Of a stretch of 64,000 bases of DNA, positions 47,204 through 54,577 are shown one piece after another. The DNA is from Mesorhizobium sp. INR15. GTDB lineage: Bacteria > Pseudomonadota > Alphaproteobacteria > Rhizobiales > Rhizobiaceae. A model generated the notes under the pieces. It made no database searches. It worked only from the letters and a program-made list of their open reading frames with translations, and was not told the origin of the DNA. Both the position numbers and the translations under genes were made by a program. Positions within the stretch are counted from its first letter, which is position 1. Every line of letters begins with the position of its first letter. The stretch lies in contig NZ_CP045496.1 in assembly GCF_015500075.1 (NCBI RefSeq), forward strand, positions 3,668,001-3,732,000. The letters run 5' to 3'.

Positions 47204-47842
47204 TCACAGGCCCGGCCTTGCCAGGGCGTTGAGCGCTGCGGCGGTCATGGCACTGCCGCCGAGCCGTCCGCGCACGATGGCGTAGGGCACGCCGTAGGAA
47301 TTCTCGGCCAGCGCATCCTTCGATTCGGCGGCGCCGACAAAGCCGACCGGCATGCCGATGATGGCCGCCGGCTTCGGCGCGCCGTCGCGCAATTTTTCCA
47401 GCAGGTAGAAAAGTGCCGTTGGCGCGTTGCCGATGGCGACCACCGAACCGGCCATGCGCTCGCCCCACAGGTCGATCGCGGCAGCCGAGCGGGTGTTGCC
47501 GATTTCCTTGGCGATCTCATGGGTTCGCGGGTCGCGCAACGTGCAGATCACCTCGTTGCCGGCGGGCAGCCGGGCACGGGTAACGCCGTGCGAAACCATT
47601 TCCGCATCGCAGAAAATCGGTGCGCCGGCTGAAAGTGCCGCGCGTGCGGTGGCGACAAAATCCGGCGAGAAGACAAAGTGCCTGGTAGCCTCGACCTGGC
47701 CGCAAGCATGAATCATGCGGATGGCGACATCGGCCTCGGCCTCGGAAAACCGGGACAGGTCGGCTTCGGCGCGGATGATGGCGAAGGAGCGCTCGTAGAT
47801 CGCGTTGCCGTCATGGATGTAGTCGTAGGCGGCCATGCTCAT
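47204..47842 (-). CDS. cobH: precorrin-8X methylmutase
   Basis: A 212-aa enzyme moving the C11 methyl to C12 to form hydrogenobyrinate. It starts MSMAAYDYIHDGNAIYERSF; the His in RMIHACGQVE and the segment FCDAEMVSHGVTR are conserved. GMPVGFVGAAESKDAL near the C-terminus is typical. Overlaps cobG by 4 nt. Confidence 0.95.
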   Translation of the reverse strand: MSMAAYDYIHDGNAIYERSFAIIRAEADLSRFSEAEADVAIRMIHACGQVEATRHFVFSPDFVATARAALSAGAPIFCDAEMVSHGVTRARLPAGNEVICTLRDPRTHEIAKEIGNTRSAAAIDLWGERMAGSVVAIGNAPTALFYLLEKLRDGAPKPAAIIGMPVGFVGAAESKDALAENSYGVPYAIVRGRLGGSAMTAAALNALARPGL

Positions 47843-49338
47843 TCCTGTCGGTATGTCTCGGTGATGCCGGCCGCGCCAAGTCTTGCCAGGCAGGCGGCGG
47901 TGGTTTCACCTGAAAATCGTTCGCGGCGGAGTCTGGCCGCGACGCGGGCAATGCCGCGCGCGGCGTCATAGCCCGGCCTGTAGCTGTCAGGAAGAGCCTT
48001 TGCCGTCGCGTTCACGACAAGTCCGGCTCCATTTTCGCCCCCGACCAACGTCAGTGCTGCTTTGCCGGGGTGGGCGCAGCCCTTGGCACAGCCAGAAATG
48101 TGCAAGGTGACGGAGGGATCGAGCACGTCGGCGTTTCCCGAGGCGATTGCGTCGGCGATGTCGCGCGTGGCGATCTGGCCCGAGGCGCAGGCCGGTGTAC
48201 CAGGGCAGGCGGCGATGCGTGTGCGCGGGTCGGCGGGGTCGGTGACGAAGCCGAGGGTGGCGGCAGCGTGCTGAAGGGACTGGTTGGCGGCTGCCGCCTG
48301 ACCGAGGAAAAGCAGGGCGCGCCCAGGCGCGAGGCGAATTTCGGTTGTGCCGAGGGTGAGGGCGGTTTGGGTGAGGTCGATGAGTTTTTCCGCCGGGATG
48401 CTGCCGTAGGGAAGGCCGATGCCCAGGGCGAAGCCGGCTGCGGTCAGGTCGAAAATGCCAATAGGCCGGCGATCCTTCGCGCCCCCCTCTGTCCTGCCGG
48501 ACATCTCCCCCACAGGTGGGGATATTGGCTTTCCATCGCGGCCTTCGCTAACCGCCAACACTGCTACGTATGCGCCGTCAATGGAGCTGCCGATCTCCCC
48601 CCTAGCGGGGGAGATGTCCGGCAGGACAGAGGGGGGCGCGAAGGAATGCCAGCCTGCGAGGGACGCTAGCTGCCTCTCCGACAAATCCCTTGCGTGGGCT
48701 TCGCGGCCTTTTTCGGCGACCATTCTCAAAGCAGCGACCGCGATATCGCGGGCGATATCTTCCTCGATCACAACGAGTGGCCTCGCAATCTGTCCATCGC
48801 CAGCGACAGACAGCTGCCACTGAATCCCACCCTCCGTCCGCACAGCCTTCAGCCTGACATCAGCCGTTATCGCATCCATCGTCAGCTGCCCGCCGCCATC
48901 GACGACCACCGACACCTTCGGCCCCAGCCGCTGCGTCAAACCGGCTTCGTCAACCGCTGCCTGGATTCGCTCGGCCAGCGGGTGCGGGTCGGCGATCTCT
49001 TGTGGGTCGATGCCGGCCAGCGGTCCGGTCTCGACTGGTACGCCAATGCGCACCGCGATGCCGAGTGTGTCGACTTCCGTTGCAAGCAGCCGTGCGCTCT
49101 CCGAGGTCAGGCCGCGTATCTGCAGGCTGCCGCGCGCGGTGACTTCCATGATGCCGTTCCCATGCCGCAGCGCGGATTCACCGAGTCCGATCAACAGCTT
49201 TGGCGGCAATCCTCCAGAAGATCGGCCTCCAGAAGATGGGCCTCCAGCAACCGGATTGAGCCGGACAAGAAGCCCGTCGCCGGTCTGCATCGGCGCCGAC
49301 AAAGCCGGGCAAGCGCCACGGCGCGAGAAGGCGTTCAT
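47839..49338 (-). CDS. cobG: precorrin-3B synthase, with in-frame repeat insertion
   Basis: A 499-aa oxygen-dependent ring-contraction enzyme of the sulfite/nitrite reductase fold. N-terminal CPALSAPMQTGDGLLVRL and the siroheme/[4Fe-4S] ligands in ACPGTPACASG and HISGCAKGCAHP are intact. About residues 231-288 are encoded by a 174-bp palindromic repeat (48473-48646) with no stop in this frame; the flanks resume normal CobG sequence (IGIFDLTAAGFALGIGLP). The insertion lies in a linker before the second half, so activity may be retained. Confidence 0.93.
   Translation of the reverse strand: MNAFSRRGACPALSAPMQTGDGLLVRLNPVAGGPSSGGRSSGGLPPKLLIGLGESALRHGNGIMEVTARGSLQIRGLTSESARLLATEVDTLGIAVRIGVPVETGPLAGIDPQEIADPHPLAERIQAAVDEAGLTQRLGPKVSVVVDGGGQLTMDAITADVRLKAVRTEGGIQWQLSVAGDGQIARPLVVIEEDIARDIAVAALRMVAEKGREAHARDLSERQLASLAGWHSFAPPSVLPDISPARGEIGSSIDGAYVAVLAVSEGRDGKPISPPVGEMSGRTEGGAKDRRPIGIFDLTAAGFALGIGLPYGSIPAEKLIDLTQTALTLGTTEIRLAPGRALLFLGQAAAANQSLQHAAATLGFVTDPADPRTRIAACPGTPACASGQIATRDIADAIASGNADVLDPSVTLHISGCAKGCAHPGKAALTLVGGENGAGLVVNATAKALPDSYRPGYDAARGIARVAARLRRERFSGETTAACLARLGAAGITETYRQE
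48473..48646. repeat. palindromic repeat element inside cobG
   Basis: Perfect 39-bp inverted repeats (48473-48511 and 48608-48646; core CTGTCCTGCCGGACATCTCC) flank a 96-bp centre. Local hairpins also occur, for example CCCCAC-AG-GTGGGG and ATCTCCCCC-CTAGC-GGGGGAGAT. The total is 174 bp, a multiple of three, and it is read through in the cobG frame as a Pro/Ser/Gly-rich peptide (SFAPPSVLPDISPARGEIG at one end, ISPPVGEMSGRTEGGAK at the other). A 7-bp AATGCCA occurs at 48454-48460 and 48646-48652, a possible but weak target duplication. Confidence 0.85.
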
Positions 49339-52300
49339 GCCGCGACCCCAAGGGCCTGGGCTTCGGCGATCAGTGCGGTAAGGTCGTCATCGATGGAATT
49401 GCGCAAGGGGTGCCAGAGGCCCCGCCGGCGCGCCGACAGGAAACGCTCGGCGATAACCTTTGCCGCAGCCGGGTTCTCGCGCAGGATGAAGGCGCGCACC
49501 AGGGGATCACCGAGATAGGCGTCGTGCACGGCCTCGATCAGCGCGCCTGAAATCGCATGGGTGGTCTCGGCGAAGCCGACGAGGCGGTCCACCGTCTCGG
49601 CGAATTCCGATGCGCCGCGCGGACCATGACGCATCTGGCCGGATATGAAGCGGGCATTGACAGCGCGGGCGCGGACGACGCGCGACACCGCCTCGCCAAC
49701 CGAACGCGGCTTGGGCTGCTGCGGATCCGTGGTGTCCAGCACAATGACGTCGGCATTCCTGCCGAGCGCCGCCAATGCGGCTGAAAAGCCGCCGATGAAG
49801 GCGACATCGGCGGAACCTTCCAGAATGTCGCGGCCGGGGTCGTCGCCGGTGTGAACGAGCAGGTCGGCCTCGGCGATACGGGTTTCGAAAGCGCCCGGCG
49901 CGGAAATGCCTTCGCCTTCGGCGCCGCCATAGGCGTGTGAGGTGGCGTCAAGGTAGGCGCGGCCAATCTCTTCGCGCGCGGCCCAGTCGCCGCTGGACAG
50001 CAGATCCTCGACGCCCGCGCCGTAGGTGCCGGGCGATGTGCCGAAAATGCGTGGGCTGATCTTGCCGTCCGTTCTTGTGCGGGCGGCGAGCGGATTTTCC
50101 GAAGCGTCCTCGTCGCGCGCGGCAACGGCGTTGGCGGCAGCGTCGATCAGCGCGATCTGGGTTGGGAACATGTCGCGGAACAGGCCTGATATGCGCCAGG
50201 TGACATCGACGCGCGGGCGGCCAAGGGCGGCAGGCGGCAGCACCTCGATGCCGGTGATGCGCCCGGTCGCGGCATCCCATTGCGGACGGCAGCCCATCAG
50301 CGCCAGGCCTTGCGCGATTTCCTCGCCGCCAGTGCGCAGCGACGCCGAGCCCCAGAGATCGATGACCAGTGAACGCGGCCAGTCGCCATGCGACTGCATG
50401 TAGGCGCGCACGACTTCCTCTGCCGCGGCTCGGCCCAGATCATAGGCCGTTGGTGTCGGCATGGTGCGTGGGTCTGACGTGAACAGGTTGCGGCCGGTGG
50501 GCAGCACATCGGAACGGCCGCGCGCGGGCGCGCCCGCCGGACCGGCCTTGATATGACGGCCGTCAAGTGCCGCGAGCAACGCTGTCTTCTCGGCCTCGGC
50601 GCTTTGGCGGCGTATCGTGTCAGGTTCGTCCCCAGGCGAGCGGCCATAGATATGCAGCCCGTCCTTGATGGCGAAATCCTTGAGATCGCAGAGCCAGGCG
50701 TCAATGCGGCGCAGGGCTTCGTCCGGTGCATCTGTCTTGGCGACACCGGCTTCGGCTGCGAGGCCGGTCTTTTGCGCGCTCTCGACGATCAGCTTTGCCA
50801 GCCGGTCGCGGCGGCGGCGGTCGAGGCCGTCGGCCTGGGCATATTCATCGACCAGGCGCTCCAGCCTGTGCTGTTCTTCATCGAGTCCGGCGCCGGCCAG
50901 CGGTGGCGGCAAGTGGCCGAGCGTGACGGCGGCGATGCGCCGCTTGGCCTGTGCCGCCTCACCGGGATTGGAGACGATGAAGGGATAGATGACGGGCAAG
51001 GGGCCGGTGACGATCTCGGGGAAGCAGTTCTGCGACAGCGCGACCGTCTTGCCCGGAAGCCACTCCAGCGTGCCATGCGCGCCGACATGGATGAGGGCGT
51101 GGACGCCGAGCGATTTCTGGAGCCAGAGGCCAAAGGCGAGCAAGGCATGGCGCGGCGGGAGTGTGGGGTCGTGGTAATCGGCGCGGCGGTCGGCGGAGCG
51201 GCCACGATCCGGGGCGAGGGCGACGGTGACGTTGCCGAAGGTGGCGGCGCGAAAGGGGAATCTTGCCGAGGGGGGCGCCTCGCGCAAACCCGTTTCATCT
51301 TCCGCCTTTCCCCAAGCCGCCTCTACCGCAGCAAGTGCGTCCGCTGGCAGGGCGGCTGAAAGGTCGAGATAATCATCCAGCCCCAAGCCCTGTTCGCCAA
51401 GCTCAAGCAAATCCAGCAGCTCGCGCGGCGATTGCGGAATCCCCTCAATGGCGTAGCCCTGCTCCCTCAAGTCATGCAGCATGGCCAGCACGCTGGAAGG
51501 CACGTCGAGGCCGACGGCGTAGCCGGTGCGGCCGGGCGCGCTCGGATAATCGGGGATCAGGATGGCGAGCTTGCGCTCGGCATGTGCCGTCTGTTGCAGC
51601 CGGATGAAGGCTTCAACGCGGTTTGCCACTTGCGCGACGCGATCAGGCTCGGGCCGGTTGGCCAGTGCGCGATGGCCAAGCGCTGGATCGATATCGGTTT
51701 CGCCCTTGAAGGAAATGGCGCCTGCGAGGATGCGGCCATCCAATTCGGGAAGCACGACATGCATGGCAAGGTCAGCGGGCGCCAGGCCGCGCTGATTGTT
51801 TTGCCAGATGTCGCGGCGGGTCGTCGCCACGATGACCTGGAAGACCGGCACGCCGGCGCGGTCAAACAGCGTTTCAATGCCGGGTTCCGCGCCGGAAGCA
51901 AACGCGGTCGCTGTGATGATGGCGGCGGGTTTCAGCTTGGCAAGTGCGGTTTCGACAAAGGCGAGGGATGTCGGGTCCTTGAGGCTGGAGACGAAGATGG
52001 GGAGCGGGGTCATGCCGCGCTGCCGCAATGCCTCATAAAGCGCATCAATCGGGGCGACATCGGCGGCAAGCAGCATCGAGCGATAGAAGAGAATTGGGAT
52101 GATGGGCGCGGCGTATCCCTCCCCCTTGAGGGGAGGGTGGCCCGCAGGGCCGGGTGGCGTCGGTGCGGCTGGATGCGGCGCTTCTTGAAGTCGGCGCACT
52201 TCACGAGCGACCCCACCCCCGGCCTGCGGCCGGACCCTCCCCTCGAGGGGGAGGGGGACGACGCCACGACCGGGTTCGTAGTAGCCTGCTTTCGGCACCG

Positions 52301-52817
52301 CGACGGGCTCGGTAATTGCCACATCCGACCCGGCAAGCCCTGCCAGCCGATGCACCAGCGCCGTCATGTTCGCCGGGCCGCCTTCGCGGAAATAGTCGAG
52401 CAGGCCGTCGAGTTCCGCGCGCGGCAGCGTCGAGGCTTCGATCAGCCTGAAATCCTCGTCGCGGCATTCACCGGGCAGCAGCGCCAGCTTTATGCCGCGT
52501 TCCCTGGCGGTCGAGGCAAGCTGGTCGCAGCCGTAGCGCCACCAATCGTAGCCGCCGAGGATGCGGACTAGGATGACCTTGGCGTGACGGGCGACGCTGT
52601 CGATCCAGAGGTCGACGGACATGGGATGGCGCAGGTCGCGCAGCGCCGCCAGCCGCATGGTGGGCAATCGGCTGGCGTCGGCCTTCCACGCTGCCGCCAG
52701 TCCGGCGAGATCACTGTCGGTAAAGGACAGCGCCACCACATCCGCCGGCGTCTGCCGCAGATCGACCGGCTCGGCGAGATCGTCGAGCGAGGCGGAGGTG
52801 GTGGTGAGGATATGCAT
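49335..52817 (-). CDS. cobN: cobaltochelatase subunit CobN, with in-frame repeat insertion
   Basis: An 1160-aa large subunit of the aerobic ATP-dependent CobNST chelatase that inserts cobalt into hydrogenobyrinate a,c-diamide. Recognised by ILGGYDWWRYGCDQL, LIHVGAHGTLEWLPGK, YGRSPGDEP and RIFGTSPGTYGAGVEDLLSS. It is somewhat shorter than many CobN proteins. Residues about 187-234 come from a palindromic repeat (52117-52257) and read LPLEGRVRPQAGGG to PPGPAGHPPLKGEG. Subunits CobS and CobT of the chelatase are not in the window. Overlaps cobG by 4 nt. Confidence 0.95.
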   Translation of the reverse strand: MHILTTTSASLDDLAEPVDLRQTPADVVALSFTDSDLAGLAAAWKADASRLPTMRLAALRDLRHPMSVDLWIDSVARHAKVILVRILGGYDWWRYGCDQLASTARERGIKLALLPGECRDEDFRLIEASTLPRAELDGLLDYFREGGPANMTALVHRLAGLAGSDVAITEPVAVPKAGYYEPGRGVVPLPLEGRVRPQAGGGVAREVRRLQEAPHPAAPTPPGPAGHPPLKGEGYAAPIIPILFYRSMLLAADVAPIDALYEALRQRGMTPLPIFVSSLKDPTSLAFVETALAKLKPAAIITATAFASGAEPGIETLFDRAGVPVFQVIVATTRRDIWQNNQRGLAPADLAMHVVLPELDGRILAGAISFKGETDIDPALGHRALANRPEPDRVAQVANRVEAFIRLQQTAHAERKLAILIPDYPSAPGRTGYAVGLDVPSSVLAMLHDLREQGYAIEGIPQSPRELLDLLELGEQGLGLDDYLDLSAALPADALAAVEAAWGKAEDETGLREAPPSARFPFRAATFGNVTVALAPDRGRSADRRADYHDPTLPPRHALLAFGLWLQKSLGVHALIHVGAHGTLEWLPGKTVALSQNCFPEIVTGPLPVIYPFIVSNPGEAAQAKRRIAAVTLGHLPPPLAGAGLDEEQHRLERLVDEYAQADGLDRRRRDRLAKLIVESAQKTGLAAEAGVAKTDAPDEALRRIDAWLCDLKDFAIKDGLHIYGRSPGDEPDTIRRQSAEAEKTALLAALDGRHIKAGPAGAPARGRSDVLPTGRNLFTSDPRTMPTPTAYDLGRAAAEEVVRAYMQSHGDWPRSLVIDLWGSASLRTGGEEIAQGLALMGCRPQWDAATGRITGIEVLPPAALGRPRVDVTWRISGLFRDMFPTQIALIDAAANAVAARDEDASENPLAARTRTDGKISPRIFGTSPGTYGAGVEDLLSSGDWAAREEIGRAYLDATSHAYGGAEGEGISAPGAFETRIAEADLLVHTGDDPGRDILEGSADVAFIGGFSAALAALGRNADVIVLDTTDPQQPKPRSVGEAVSRVVRARAVNARFISGQMRHGPRGASEFAETVDRLVGFAETTHAISGALIEAVHDAYLGDPLVRAFILRENPAAAKVIAERFLSARRRGLWHPLRNSIDDDLTALIAEAQALGVAA
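52117..52257. repeat. palindromic repeat element inside cobN
   Basis: Two inverted, related halves. The left has CCCTCCCC-CTTGA-GGGGAGGG (52117-52137) and GGCCC-GCA-GGGCC (52139-52151). The right has CCGGCC-TGC-GGCCGG (52219-52233) and a CCCTCCCC...GGGGAGGG hairpin (52235-52255). The halves are imperfect reverse complements of each other. The unit is open in the cobN frame and differs in sequence from the cobG element. Confidence 0.8.
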
Positions 52818-52835
52818 CGGGGTCCGTGGTTTGCG

Positions 52836-53873
52836 TCAGCCGGCGAGTATACGCTCGATGGCCGGCCGGTTCAGCCCCTTCAGGCCAATGACGACAAGGC
52901 GCGAGCGGCGGTCGTCCTGGGCCGTCCAGGCGCGGTCGTAGTAATGATTGACGCGCGGTCCGACCGCCTGCAGCAGAAGCCGCATCGGCTTGCCGCCGAC
53001 TTCGACGAAGCCCTTCACCCGCAGTACGTTTTCCTGTTCGGCGGCGGTGGCGACGCGCTTTGCCAGATCGTCCGGATTGGCGATCGAGGGAATGTCGACG
53101 ATGAACGTATCGAAGTCGTCGTGCTCGTGGTCGAATGCACCGTCATGATGCGACTTGCGGTTCTCGATGTCGTCCTCGACCGCGAGACCGAGCCCCAGCA
53201 GCACGGAAGGATCGACCTTGCCATGCGAGGTCGGCACGATCTTCACGGCACGGGCGGAATGCTCGTTGATGATGGCATTGGCGCGCGCCGAACCGGCCGC
53301 GTCCATCAGGTCGCTCTTCGAAAGGATGATCAGGTCGGCGCAGGCGATCTGGTCCTCGAACACTTCCTCGACCGGGTCGTCATGGTCGAGCGTCTCGTCC
53401 TGCGCGCGCTGCGCCTGCAAGGCATCCATGTCGTTGGCGACGCGGCCCTCGGCAAGTGCCGGCCCATCGACCACGGCGATCACGCCGTCGACCGTAACGC
53501 GGCTCTTCACCGTCGGCCATTGGAAAGCCTGGACCAGCGGCTTGGGCAGTGCCAGGCCGGACGTCTCGATCAGGATATGGTCGACTTTCGGCGTCAGCGC
53601 CAGGATCTGGTCGAGCGCCGGCACGAAATCATCGGCGACGGTGCAGCAGATGCAGCCATTGGCCAGTTCGACGATATTTTCCTCAGGGCAGGTGTCGATG
53701 CCGCAACCCTTGAGGATTTCGCCATCGATGCCGATGTCGCCGAACTCGTTCACAATGATCGCAATACGCTTGCCGCCAGCGTTTTCCAGGAGATGGCGCA
53801 CAAGCGTCGTCTTGCCGGCGCCGAGGAAGCCGGTGACAACGGTACAGGGAACACGGGAAACGGAGGCGGTCAT
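52836..53873 (-). CDS. cobW: CobW-family GTP-binding metallochaperone
   Basis: A 345-aa COG0523 GTPase. Walker A is GFLGAGKTTLVRHLL, the metal-binding motif is CICC in NGCICCTVADD, and the G-motif LSKSDL is present. A His/Asp-rich loop (HHDGAFDHEHDD) probably binds metal. The C-terminal CobW domain includes RVKGFVEVGGKPMRLLLQAVG. It is thought to deliver cobalt to the CobNST chelatase; its place just before cobN fits. It lies 2 nt from the DUF1636 stop. Confidence 0.93.
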   Translation of the reverse strand: MTASVSRVPCTVVTGFLGAGKTTLVRHLLENAGGKRIAIIVNEFGDIGIDGEILKGCGIDTCPEENIVELANGCICCTVADDFVPALDQILALTPKVDHILIETSGLALPKPLVQAFQWPTVKSRVTVDGVIAVVDGPALAEGRVANDMDALQAQRAQDETLDHDDPVEEVFEDQIACADLIILSKSDLMDAAGSARANAIINEHSARAVKIVPTSHGKVDPSVLLGLGLAVEDDIENRKSHHDGAFDHEHDDFDTFIVDIPSIANPDDLAKRVATAAEQENVLRVKGFVEVGGKPMRLLLQAVGPRVNHYYDRAWTAQDDRRSRLVVIGLKGLNRPAIERILAG

Positions 53874-53875
53874 GA

Positions 53876-54304
53876 TCAGTCCTTCAGCATGTCGAGGGGA
53901 GGGATGCGGGCGACAAGGCCGCGCTTGAGAGAATCAGGCCGGCCGCGCCATGGGATGAGGCCGTCGGAAGAGGTGGCAAAGAGTTTTGCGCCGCTGACGA
54001 GATCGGCGCCGCTTGTCTCGGTCAGGTCACCGAAGACATAGCTCCAGCAGCCGTCGCGCAGGATGGCGGCGCTGAGGCGGCGCTTGCAATTGCCGAGGCA
54101 TTCGACGCTGCGGACGCTGATGCTTTCAGATGCTGCCGCGCGGCGCGTGTCGTCGGCCAGCAATTCGCCGGCGCGGGGATGGGCGTCGGAGCCGGTCTCG
54201 TTGCGGCAGGAAGCGCAGACGATGATCGTGACGCCGGCCAAGGCATCATCCTGGCCAGGCAAAATATCCGTTGTTTCAGCCGGAAAACCGCTGTCGCGTT
54301 CCAA
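53876..54304 (-). CDS. DUF1636 family protein, putative [2Fe-2S] ferredoxin-like
   Basis: A 142-aa protein. TTG 54304 is chosen because AAGGAG lies 6 nt upstream; an ATG in this leader is out of frame. Cys motifs IIVCASCRNE and VECLGNCKRR give a thioredoxin-like ferredoxin pattern (CxxC plus CxxxC). This family commonly lies beside cobW in alphaproteobacteria. It is the first gene after the B12 riboswitch. A role in cobalt or redox supply for corrin synthesis is inference. Confidence 0.85.
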   Translation of the reverse strand: MERDSGFPAETTDILPGQDDALAGVTIIVCASCRNETGSDAHPRAGELLADDTRRAAASESISVRSVECLGNCKRRLSAAILRDGCWSYVFGDLTETSGADLVSGAKLFATSSDGLIPWRGRPDSLKRGLVARIPPLDMLKD

Positions 54305-54351
54305 ATCATGCTCCTTGCCCGGAAAACCCGCCGGGCGATCGGATACTTCAT

Positions 54352-54537
54352 GTCGCAGACGGCAGGTCTCCTGGCTCGCGGGTCATCGCCTTCGTGCCGC
54401 CTTCCCGGGACCGTCCCAGTGGTTTTCGGCCTTGGCTCTTCGCTTACAGTTGCGGGGACAGCCACGGATTTGAGATTTTTGATCTCGCACCGCATTCCCT
54501 CTTAGCCCTTGCCGTTGCGGGCAGGGGACCGTCTGGA
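54352..54537 (-). promoter_or_regulatory. cobalamin (B12) riboswitch
   Basis: On the minus strand the region reads through the conserved cobalamin aptamer blocks: AGGGAATGCGGTGC, CCCCGCAACTGTAAGCG, CCACTGGGACGG followed by CCCGGGAAGGC, and the B12 box GAGCCAGGAGACCTGCC (54361-54377). It lies 48 nt upstream of the TTG of the DUF1636 gene and should repress the DUF1636-cobW-cobN-cobG-cobH-cobI-cobJ run when adenosylcobalamin is abundant. The mechanism (translation or termination) cannot be decided by eye; no clear T-run terminator was seen. Confidence 0.94.
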
Positions 54538-54577
54538 CTGGATTTAGGCTTTTGCGGGGAGTTGTGTCAACGCACGG

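Noticed and set aside
48473..48646. Possible CRISPR repeat unit because of the repeated arms
   Set aside because: There are only two arms in inverted, not direct, orientation, and no spacers or cas genes.
52836..53873. CobW as the nitrile hydratase activator (P47K-type)
   Set aside because: It sits next to cobN under the B12 riboswitch, and the Co-type nitrile hydratase already has its own small accessory gene about 40 kb away.
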